Shown one piece after another: positions 22,801 to 34,800 of a DNA stretch of 64,000 nt (the stretch's first letter is position 1; the number at the start of each line of letters is the position of its first letter). Below the pieces are notes generated by a model that saw nothing but the letters and a program-made list of their open reading frames with translations, was not told the origin of the DNA and ran no database searches. This stretch comes from Trichuris trichiura (Eukaryota; Nematoda; Enoplea; Trichinellida; Trichuridae): contig JBAJFE010000047.1 in the NCBI GenBank assembly GCA_037903355.1, forward strand, positions 1,240,001-1,304,000, written 5' to 3'. A program made the position numbers and the translations under genes.

Positions 22801-25800
22801 TCATCACGTTCTCTTCATCTTGTTTTTGACTTGTAGAAAGTCGGAAGCGAATGCTTTGACGAACGAGCCGGCAAGTTCAACCTGGTAACACCATTATTGC
22901 GTATTGCCGAAGCTGCTGTCGAAGTGGTGAATTGACTTGTTGAAAAAAGGATTTTTAAAGATTGTCAATTTTTCAGGTGATTAGCGAGCAGGAGAAAATC
23001 GTGAAACGCCCAGGCGCCGAAGTGGCTTCGCCAAGCAAGCCGAGAAAAAAAGCCGAGTTGGCTAAGCTGGCCGGAACGGCTGCCGGTAGCTCCGATTCAG
23101 GTGGCCGTTTTCCTTTCTTTCCTTTGCGTTGCAATAGATTTTAACAAGCAGCCGCCTTCGTTTAGACACCGAACCTGTATTGGGCAAATGGATTGAAGAT
23201 TTGATGTCCTGTCTTCCTCAAATCATGGAGACGGTTGACAGACAAGTTGCCGACCGCAAATCTCCGCCCGAAGCAAAAGGCAATTTCAAGTCGACCGAAG
23301 CCGTACATTTCCAAAATCCGCCCATCATTTCAACCAGTAGCGCGCATGCTGTTTTACAGGCTGTATCCGTTGCCTGCGAATCGTTTTCAATGTTGGGCGC
23401 CAAAATATTTGACAAAAGCGTCGACAAGGATCGAGAAAGGAACGCGTTCAGACTGCATCTGATCGAAATGGACATACCATACGTTGCTCGTATTCTAACC
23501 CTGCTTTGCGACGCCAAAGTTAGCAGCGACAGTCCAAGTAACCCACTTTGTTCAATTTGTTCCTACCCTTCAGCGCCATCTTTTCTTTGTCCATTTAAAA
23601 GTAACTAATTTGCATATGCGGGTTTGAGATATTGTTTTCCCGAAAAGCTCGTTACGTCCTTTTCTTTTACTCGGTTGAACCGGTGACCTTACGAGCTTTA
23701 TCACTCGCGCAAAAGCGAAAAAGCCCACTTCCGTTCGCCCGCGGAAATTTGTAATATGTAAATTTTAGGCTAAATTATTTGGTTAGCAGCAAGCGTTGCT
23801 TACCATTTCAAATTCCAGCGTATCTTTAAAAAGAAACGGTTACGCCCACTTCCGTATTAATAATGCCAAAAGCATTTTCGTTATGACTTTCCGCAAAAAG
23901 GGCGCCAGCTTCATTTAGTTTTTGTTAAAAAGTTTCGCTTCGAACTTCCTTCCGTAATGAAAAGAGCGGTGCGAACTTTGCAATGCGAACGGAATTCAGT
24001 TTTTTTCTTTTTCCGCGAGAAAGCCTTTTTTGTTGGCTAAAGTAGGGAAGACGCGCGCCATTGGTACGTTGGCTAAATGAACCTCTCTGTGACGTCATAA
24101 CTCTCTGATTGGTCATTCGAAGTTATGACGTCACAACACTTCCACTCTCTTCTTTACGAGAGGACATTTTTTTCTTATCGTCACTGGTTGTGTAGTCGTT
24201 TCGAGAAGGGGAAATTATTGCGACGCAAATGCTGTTGGCTCGAATGGAATGTTAGGCTTGCAGATTTTCAAAAGGCCCCTATCGATATGAACTTTTGTAA
24301 TTTGAAACCAGACGTTAGTCGTTTAAGTATCCTTGACGGTTCTAAGTCTGTAGTGCCTATTACAAAGTCATTTATAACACGGAGAGACTAACGACTTAGT
24401 AGTTTCAAGCCGCCAGTCGGTACAAAGTCGACTCGCGTATAGAGACGTGTTGTTTTGTAAGACGCTTTTCCTTTTAAAGACAAAGTCATCGATTCAATGT
24501 AGCTGCTTGTATTTCCCTTATCAGCTTTGTTTATCACCTGGTCATTATGAGATTAATGGTTTTCGAGTATTGTAAGCTCACCTCTTTGTAGACCGAGTCA
24601 TACTTCATTGAGTCAATGTCTTAATATCAGGTTTGTCTGCTGATTAGCGCATTTCTTTTGAGCAGGCAGCGATCATTCTTTATTTCGAAAAGATTGTCAT
24701 TCTATTATTTTGCAGATGACCCCGTTGGTCGTATGACACAAGCCTTTCATCCATTATTGCATAACATGCTAGTCAGCGACGGGTTCTCCGACGTGTTTGC
24801 GGTAAGGCTTGGTGCAAATGTTTGTGTTTTTCTTTAAATAACAAATTTTCATATCCTTTTAGCGTAAGCTTTTATCGCTCACCGGTGTTAAGCTGGAATA
24901 TAGTATGTGCCCAAGTTCTTTTAATTTTCAACATCCCCTGCGCCTGAAGCTGATTAGTCAAGCCGTATTCTTATCGTTGTGCAGGTGCGAAGCAGCGTAG
25001 TTTTCCTTAAGCTCACGGCATTTTTTAAACGTCCTTGTCGCTTAAGACCAGCCGATAGAGACGTAGACAGTTACCGTAATGCATTGGTAGCAACAATGTG
25101 GAAGAATGCGATCAGCGCTCTGGCCGAAGCTGCAATGACTCGATGCTCCAATCCGGACGAGATTTACTTGTCCACTGGTTGGGAAATTTCATTTCGCTTC
25201 CCGCTACTTGCATGATGACAATGTGCCATTGCAGACTTGTCCTATCATTTTGCCCAATTTCTACTACTCTTCTACTATTCGCTTCCGAAGAACGAGAAGT
25301 CGGCCATCATCATTTTTACGCTAAAAACATTGAACCGCTTCTTCTCGGACTGCTCAGCAGCGTAAGGGCGCGCATGTTCGCCAGCTCGTTTAAGCCAAAT
25401 TAAGATATACCTTTTTTTTACTTGAAGCAATCAGACTGTGGTCGGATCAGTTTTCTTGGCTCGTCTTCTTTTACTGTTTGAAGTGTTGGTTCGATACAGC
25501 TCGTTGCCGTGCCCAGAATTTATCGACAAGGTGAAAAGCGTAATATCGCTTGGCAAAGTTGACAATGCGCGCTGTCTTCATCAGATCGAAGAAATGCTAA
25601 GCCCAGCGTGGTTTAATAGCCAACTGAAGATGAACGATCCTTGGCTTCGCTCTCCGGTTTTTGAAAACGACCATGTGGCCATAGCGTCTGCGTCAAAGGC
25701 TCTCTCGGAATTGTCCGGCGTTGCTTCGTCATCCAATCGTGCGACTTTTTAGCCTATTCATTACGAGTTGCTTTGCCATTTATGTTTTTGCAGATCCGTT

Positions 25801-28800
25801 GGTCTTTTACCAATTGCACAAAGTGGAATTCAACGACTACCTGTGCGACAGTTTGGATCCTTTGGCCGCTTCAGTTTTATTCGAAACCGACGGTTACGAC
25901 TTTGTCTATCAGAGTTTGGTCAATCTCCTATTTCAATTCACCGAATTTGACGCAACGCGAGATGCACGCAGCAACGTGCTAGCTTTGCTGCGTCGCTATT
26001 GCGCCGCCACTATATTGCGTCTTACTTCATTGCTTCCGCCGTCTCGATGCTTTTCCGCCAGCGTTGACGCGTCAGAGAACGAATGCGTTGTTCGTCAATT
26101 GTTTACAATTGTTGTACGCACAAACATTCGTTACATGGACCCCACTCGCGCTGAATGGTTCAAGGTTTGTACTTGAAAGATTTGGTAACTTTTAAACGAA
26201 ACTTCTTTTTGCGGAAGGCGGCAGTGTCGGCGCGCACTTGGGAACATACTCAGAGCCAAATGACTTCGCCTCACCTTATGATGCACTGGCTAAGCACCGC
26301 TCTTCACTTGCTTGTACGCGTCAGGCTTTTCTTGTCTTTTTTTTTGAAAATTTTCGCTTTTAGCACAATCGCAGTTGTATGCAGACCGCCCAGGATGTCT
26401 ACACGAAGCAGGAGTGTCAAGAAATATTCCGTTCAATCGTCACCACCGATTTGATTCTTGTCCATATGCGCATTTGGTTGCATAAGTTTTTACACGTAAG
26501 TCGCTTGTAGTAGTCCCCATTGAAAAGTTCTCTTTAAAATGCTACGTCAACCAACGAGAGTTTATATGCGTATGTATTTTTTTTTGTAAAGGCGGAAACA
26601 TGTACGGACGAAGAATTGGGTTTTATCCCCGTCAGCACCGTTTTAGCTGTGTTGAAAAGATTGCTAGCTCACGTCCGGTAAGTTGTTGCCCCATTTGCCG
26701 ACCATTATGGTCAGTAGGGCATCGTTGGTCCCATTTGCAGTATGATATTGGTGCAGTCCTGCGAAAGTGACCTTGCAGAGGTTACCGGCGTTCCGCCATC
26801 GTTCGTTGTTTACCTGTTAGCTTTGATCGGCAACGACAAGGCGGTACCCCCTCATCGATTGGGAGAATTATGTCGAAGCCCTTTGCCGGCCAAGTTGCTT
26901 GACACCATTGCCGAATGGAACGAGCTTTCCCTCGACTGCTTTCCCACGGATTTTGTAGCGGTAAAGCTTTCCGTAGAGGTTGCCTCGTGCACGCTGTATT
27001 TTTTAGTCAATCGACTATTCTTCGGGTATTCGAACCGCCGAGTCTTCGTACTACAAGCTGATCGAGGCTCATTTGGCTAACCTTACGCGTAAGCATCTTT
27101 TTCCATCCCTTCGTTGATAATTGCCTAATGGACGCAACCTTGTAATTGTCAGGGCAAGACGAAAAAGGCGTTTTGATTTCGCTGAAGCACACGGCTCGTT
27201 CGGCTTCCAGATTCATACAGGACTTGTCCAGGCGAGCGCGCATAAAGATGCGCAGCGTTTCTTTTAATGGGAAGACCTTTTTTTTAGGGTGAATTTTGGG
27301 CCCTGGAAAAGAGAAGTGTTCAAAAAGTGGTACGTCCCGTTGCGATACGATTCGGCGGCTGCCTATCTGCTCGACTACGTAATGCGAACATTTTATCTAG
27401 CCATTGGTGACGTCATTTTATTGAAAATGTTGCGCAGGGACTTATTTCCGAGCGTTACGACAACGGCCATCCGTTGCAACTGCGAATGGCCATTCTGGAA
27501 GCGAAGTACGCAATAAGCAATTGTTACGAATTGATTGTCCTCTCGTTGTCGGAGACGAAGTACGTTTGCTGACGTCATCATTGTTGCCCGTATTAATTTT
27601 TCTTTTTCAAAAAAAAACAAGATTTACAAATTGCTCCTTGATATCGGAATGCCTTGAGTACTTGAAGGGCTGCTTGAATGTGCCCCACGAAAAATCCATC
27701 CTCTTTAGCATACTGGCTGCCGACGGTACGCGTTTGGCCAACTCTTTATTGCATAATAACAAAAGTTGTATTGATTTGCAGAGCACGTTGTTCAATCTTT
27801 GCTGCGAAGTTTCAATTCCGCTCATACGGCCTATCTGCATCAGCTTTTAAATTTCTTCACGTCCTTGTTCCGAGAAGGTAAGCATCGCTTGACGGTCGAT
27901 CGATGCATGTTTTTTTCCTTTAGGTGCCATAGGCGACGGTGATAAAAATTTGCCGCGTTTGTGCGACAATATCCTAAATAGTTTTATCAACAATCGACAG
28001 GTCCTGATAGAGTGGTTCAAAACGCTGATACGAAACGTCTCTCAGGTATATTTCGTTTGCATTCATCCACTGCGCGTGCGCATCCGTGCGGCGGTCAGAG
28101 CGATAGGCGCGTATGCATCAGCCGTTTCTGCTTTTAGGCTTAGCCCAACCTTTCGGGCAAAAGCTGAATTTAAACTGAAACGATAATAAAACGCAAAAAT
28201 GCTCTTATTTAATACAATATATGGTGCATGAAATACTTGAAATTAAACGTCTTGCAGAATCACTGCGCGGTCCATACAATGCCAAAGGGTAAACCAGCAA
28301 AGTATTACATCGAAGCTTTTTTAACCCGTGTCCTTGTAAGCCTACAGTGGCGCCACCTGCAAGAAAAAATGGGTTCTTTCGTTATTTTGCTGGCTGTACA
28401 TTCCTTGTATCTCGGCATAGGCTTAGGCTAGGGCGCAATGGGATAGTCGACGAGCGTGTGAGAAACAATTGATGCTTTGGTCCTAGAACCTTACCGACTA
28501 GGTTTAGTCCCTGCTTAAGCCTTAGCTGAGATATAAGGGTAGTATAGCCGGCAAAGTAGAGAAAAAGGCAACCAGCTTTTTTCTATAGCTGGCGCCACTG
28601 TTGACTTGAGGGGGGCATCGGTAAGAAAAGCATTGATTTAATACTTTGCTAGTTTGTCCTTTGGCATCGTACAGAATCCATAGGCGATCAATGGTGCATA
28701 TTGAAGCAATGGCGGATGGTCAAAATCTTGAAATCCCGAATAGGTCAAAAATGCGCCGTGAGGTGCGTTCTAGATAAGGAATGTATTTGAGTAGAGGCAT

Positions 28801-31800
28801 TATTATATTGGCCTCGTAGAAGATATAGTGTCTTCGTACGGGACCAAATAATTTCATTTTTTGGCTTCTTTTTGTACGGATTTTCTATGTCCCGTCGAAA
28901 AAAAACTTTTATTAATAAACTGTCCGTAGCTTTCGGGTCCGAACTTGACCCGTCATCAGCGGACTAAGGATTGACGTATGAATAAAGTGCACTAGTAACG
29001 TGCAAAGTGTATAGCTGTTTAAAGGCCTGTGTTTTAAAGTGGGCCTTGTAGTTCTTTTCTCTTTGTCTGTCAGCAGTTCGAGCGGGTGTATCCAATTTTA
29101 GTTGAGCGAGCAACAATTCAAGCGGGTTACAATATTCGTCCATATTTCATTTATTTCCGCTCCTTTATCTCGGTTGTAGGTTGCGTTGTTTCTAATATAC
29201 AGAGCTTCCTTAATTTTTCGTAAGCGTGCATTCTTTTCATAACATAAAACTTTTGCGCCCAGGCTTAGATTGCAATGTGATGCGTGTTCCACAACAGCCG
29301 AGGATAGTATTGCTTTCTCCATGGTGATCCTTGGGTCTGATATTGGTCTTCCACGTTGTCTTGTGTGGTTGTTGCCGTTGCTGAGAATGTTTTTAGCGTT
29401 GTTATAAGTGGTTAACCCCTTTATGTGTTCATTGAATCTGTGTTCGAGGGTGTTGCCCGTTTCCCCAATGTACACTCCTGAACAGGGACATTCGATTGCG
29501 TAGACTAATCCTGTCCTTTTGTTTTCTGGGATTTTCGTTTTGTCCTTCCGGAGAATTGTCCTGAGGTTGAGGAAGTCTTTGAAAAAGACTCGGAACCCCA
29601 ACCGTTTTCCTAACTGGACAATCTTTTCTCCTAGTCCTGCCACATAGGGGATAACTAAGCGTATATCTGGCAAATTACTTAGTTGCCGTGATTCCTGGTT
29701 GCGCAGCTTTTGCTTGAATACTTGGTCAATAAAAGATTTCGGGTAGTCATTTTTGTAGAATGTTTTTCTGATGTAGTTGAATTCCGATCGGAGAAATTCT
29801 GGATCACATAAATTGATTGCTCTGTTAATCATTCCCGAGAGGATTCCGCGCATTACTGAGCGTGGATGGTGCGATGAGAAATTAAGATATTGGTCAGTGT
29901 GTGTTGGTTTTCTGTAAACTCTGGTTTTTAGTCCTTGATTAGTGCGAATAATCAGTGTGTCAAGGAAGGGGAGGGTTCGGTTTGATTCTTTCTCCATTGT
30001 AAAAACGATTTGATTGGGGCATACGCTGTTAAGAAATTCTAGAAACTGTTCTTCCTTTCCATTTTTGATAATTACGAAGATGTCATCTACGTATCTTTTG
30101 AATAGTCGTGGGGCTATTTGCCTATCTACCGTTTTCAACATTTGCCTTTCAAAACTCTCCATGAATATTTCGGCCAGGATAGGAGATAGTGGGTTGCCCA
30201 TAGGGACACCGTTAGATTGTTTGTAGAACTTATTATCAAACATGAAGTAATTGCTTTCTTGCATACAGAATGATACCAACTTGACAATGTGGAAAGGATT
30301 TAACTTGGTTCTGGAGAACAAATTTGTATCTGTATTGAGGAATTGTATAGTGTATCGAGAGTTTTCGAAATCGGAATGCTAGGGAATAAATCTTTTACAT
30401 CGTAGCTAACTAAGATTTCGTTCGGTTCTAGATGGTATTCTCGTATTTCGTTGACGAAGGTGTTACTATTTTTGACGAAGGACGGTTCTTTGCCAGTTAG
30501 TGGTTTGATCACCTTTTTCAAATATCGGCTGAGCTCACTTGTGGTGCTGTTAATTGTGGAAACTATTGGTCTTAGTGGGACCTCCGGTTTGTGCACTTTA
30601 GGCAGGCCGTAGAGCTGAGGGGGTCTGTAATTTGATGTGAACCTAAGATGCTTCGCTATCTTGATGATTTCTGGTTCCTTGGTTTCTGTGCCGTATGTCA
30701 TGAGAAGGGAACGAAGATTCTTCCGTGACATTCTGTAGGGTCATTGGGCAAAGGTGTATAACTGTCGGCCTTTAAACAGCTATACACCTTGCACGTTACT
30801 AGTGCACTTTATTCATACGTCAATCCTTAGACCGCTGATGACGGGTCAAGTTCGGACCCGAAAGCTACGGACAGTTTATTAATAAAAGTTTTTTTTAAGC
30901 CAAAAAATTGGCCTCGTAGATTGCTAACTTCGAAGCTCTGTTGATCGATTTCATTCTACTCAAGTACGTTCCCTTATCTGGAAGATGCCAGCGCGCAACT
31001 GGCACAAGTCCATACCTTACAATGGATTTTCGACCTATTCACGACTGTAACTCTAAAATAGTACGGACATTTCATACTTTCCCAAAAAAAAGGTCAATCG
31101 TTGTGGAACAAATGTTCTGTGGCTTAAATCGTTACCGCTTGTTTGCCGAAAACGTTTCTAATTGGTCATCATTTTGTATTGTTTACTTTTTTGACTATAT
31201 TCAAGTCGTTGCAAGTCTGTTCGGCGAATAGCTAACCCGTCCGAGCATTCGGAACATCCTCAACTTATTTCCGTCGACTTCACGCTTCGAAACAAATTCG
31301 GCATAGTATTCCCTTATTCGTAAACGGCTTGTCAAACTCTCAAAGTGCGGAAAAGAGAGTTTCAATCGGTGCATCCTAAAAGTTTCTAAATTACGCTAAC
31401 GAGAAATTGAGTTGTCCAACAAAAATATGTAACTCTATTAAAGCTGGTGGAGTAGGCATGAAAGCGTGCATTCAAAGAGACTGGCGTTTTCTAAGTCTTC
31501 ATTATTTTTCGAGCCCCTTTTAACCCTGTTGATGCAATACCAACGTCAGCTTAATTCCTTTGCTAGTTTTGCCAGCTCTTCGTCGTAGCCGTGTTGGTTT
31601 AGGGCGTTTAAAACAATTCCCGAATCCCGAAAATCCCTATTTCCTTGTTTTACGTGTCGTTTCCCGCCGGCCGGATGTCGCTGCGCGCGCGTTGACCGCG
31701 TGTTGTACAACAGCTGTGGCCGTACTATTGTTTAGTTTGTTGTATTTGTATTTTTTTAACGTATTCCCATTATTGTTCAGGGTTGCAACGGCAATGTGCT

Positions 31801-34800
31801 TGCCAATATGAGCTCGTTCGTTACCGAAGTGCGACACTTTTTGGCCAAACGGCAAGAGGAGGAGGAGAACTTGTCGCGCATCGTTCTAGCGCTTATGGAC
31901 TGCTTCCTGCGTTCCATATCCGTTCCGGCGCTGATAAAATTTTTGGAATGGAAATTGACCCCCGACAAATCGTTGGACAGTTTGCAGAGAAACGACGTGT
32001 CCATTTGGTTCATCGCGCTGTACAAGCTGGGCCGTCTGTGCAACGGTGAGCGCTGACCGCTGACGCGCTCGTACCCTAGCGTTGGTCATTTTATAGCCGA
32101 ATGCATGCCCTCGTTTATCCGATACATTTTGGACTGTTGCTCAAAGGCAATGACAGCTTTTGCTAGTCTGTACACTGACGTTTCGTTGTCGTCAAGCGAC
32201 GGCTTTCAGTTAGTTGCAGCCGAAATGGTGTGCTTTTTGGGTGCTCTAATAGCCAGCGCCCTGTCGACTCAGTCCGATCAAGAGGTTAGAGATGAAACAG
32301 TTTCCTTGGACAATGATGGCGAAAGTGTTATGACGTCGTTGACCGACCTTTTGGGTAGGCAGAATACAATGGTTTGAATGCTTGAACACGGAAAGTTTTC
32401 TTTTTCCAAGATTTGGAAGAGACCAAACGTGCCGCGATGAACTTGTTCCACGAGGAATCTGCCAGCAACGTATGCACGTTCACCGAGACGCTACGAGACT
32501 TCAAGGAGCAGCATTGGTACTTTTGCTATTCCTGTGGCATAACGGACGGAAGAGGCGTATGTTCAACTTGCCGTCGTGTTTGCCATCTAGGCCACGACGT
32601 ATCGTACGCAAAGTACAGTTCCTTCTTTTGCGACTGCGGAGCTAACGAAGGTCCAACGCCTTGTAGCGTATGTTGTCCGCCTGTTGTTTATGTATTAATT
32701 TTTTCACCGGTCGATTTCAAGGCATTGGTAAGGCGAACCCCACAATCCGACAAAAACGTCGGCGGTGCGGCTCTACCGGTTCCTTTGGAAGAAGTGGCTA
32801 GCAAGACGAACCAGTGCGTTGGCCGGCGTGCCATGTCGATGTTGTATCTTGTATTCCCTCATTTGGCTTCGATCACTTTTGAAGAAAAGGACAAAGATGT
32901 TATATTGCAAGAAGTATAGCTTACTATCCCGTTATGCCCGTAAGAGCGGCATGAGTCTTGCGTTGTCAGCCGCAATAATTCCGCTTGAACTTGAGTTGTT
33001 GGTCGGCCCACTGCTTGCGTAACGTCTTAGTTGTTTGCAGATCCGGCGTGTTCCGACTTTTCGATCACAAATTCAGCAAATGTTCGAACTGCTCTTTCCC
33101 ATTGTTCATCGGTCAATAGCGGAGCAAAGCCCGATTGGGAGGCAGCGGCTTTTGTCGGCCTCCTTTCAGAATATGCAAACTTATCCGTTGCCTTTCAGAC
33201 TTGCCCTCACCGACAAACTCGTTGTGAGAAGTTGCCAGACGACTGTCTCTCATAATAAATTTCAACTTTTCCTTATGTCGCCAGATGCCGGCGGACTCCG
33301 CGGAGGAATTGCCGCTTTCGGCTTTCGGCTCACCCTATTCAGCCGACTATGTCACAGTGGTTAATCAATTGATGCCGGGAAATTTGCCCAACCTGACATT
33401 GGCCTGTCAGCTTTATTCGGACGATCCGGAGGAGTTGTTCATAGCGGCAGTGCACGAAAAATTCAAAGTAGTGATCTCCTTTGATCGTCTTGAACTTTTC
33501 TTTAAACCTTTGTCTTTTTCAGCTGTCCATAGTGGTCATGGTTTCGACTCAACTTCGTACGCCAACTTGCGCCGACCGTCGCGTAACCGATAGCTCGAAG
33601 CATTTTGCTATTCCACTACTTTACAGTACTATTCGTTGTTGCAGCGAAACTCTACCGAAACGATGCCCTTCGTAATTACGTCAGTTTCCTCGTCTCGTAC
33701 GGCCAAACGACTAGTGGCTGCATGCGGCTACAAAGTATGAATGTTGTAAGCTAAGGAGGGAGGTTCGAAGTTTGCTATTGTTTCAGGATTGTCAAGTGCT
33801 TCGTGCCAGCACGGTGGCAGCAGCTTTCGACGAATGCTACATTTTAAACGTAACCGGGGCATCGTCTTCCAACTACATAATAAAAGTAGGCTGCTTTACG
33901 CGTTCCCGCCGCCGTCCATTCCTCTTTGTTCTTCCAATTCAGAGCGTCTGGTTGCCGGACAGCCCTTCGCAGTTGGCTTTGCTCCTTTGCAATTCGGTGC
34001 TTGTCTACGACCTGGGCTTCGACGAGCACAATCCTTTGCTGTCGTACACTCTTCCCGTGGGAAAAGCGGTTGACGCAACGTTCGTCTGCTACGGTATGCG
34101 CGCGTTTGCAAAATAGAGTTGCTCCTTCGGCTGCAAGTAGCGTTTTGGTTTTTGCAGAATCCATTAACGGGTTGAAAAAAATTATGAAAAAGCAAATGTT
34201 GGTTTTAACATCCAATGCCGAAGTGTTTCGTCAGTGTTTGCCCGACGAAATGCCGCAAAAGCCGGAAGAACCAGTTTTTATGGTCGAAGTGCTCAAAGTG
34301 GAATGTAAGCGTTCGGCGGAGACCGTAATTGGCAGCACTCTCGGTTCGGGTGTTGCCATTTACTACTCGCACAAGCTGAGGCTTCTCTTCATCTCCTACA
34401 GCTCAGGTTGGCGTCTGTCGCCGTGTACGGCGTTCCGGGCGACTAAGATAAAATATTCAAATTCAGGAGACACATTCGTAAGCCGTCTTGCCGAAGACGA
34501 AATTGTCGACGTTACCCGTCTGGACTTTTCCGAGTATAAATTCTGATTCTTTTTCGATTCAATTCATTGTCAACTTTTTCTAAGCTTTAGCGATTTTTCC
34601 CACTCTCTTGGAAGATGGAGCGAAGTGGACGCCTGTCCGGGCCTTCTCCTTGCGAAGAAATTACCAAGCCGTTGTCCCGTACTTATGTTTACTCATTCAA
34701 GTGGTTTTATGTACCAAGAGTTGAGCAGCGATGGAGTGAAAAACGTAATCGCCTTTGCCGATTTTGCCTTTATGCAAATCACCGCGTAGCGCTTTAGATA

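Larger units (their letters stand above)
28821..30906 (-). mobile_element. Penelope-like element B, antisense in a UBR4 intron
   Basis: The 2.1-kb element lies between two copies of a 14-bp duplication. Inverted pseudo-LTRs are at 28898-29027 (3') and 30767-30896 (5'). The ORF starts inside the reverse-transcriptase region, so the insertion is 5'-truncated. It belongs to a different family from element A: protein, ribozyme stem II (GGGTC/GACCC rather than GGAAC/GTTCC) and tail differ. It lies on the strand opposite to UBR4 in the 3.7-kb intron 28046-31780. Confidence 0.9.

Noticed and set aside
33844..34215. Long minus ORFs in the UBR4 propeller region
   Set aside because: They are antisense shadows of well-supported UBR4 exons.
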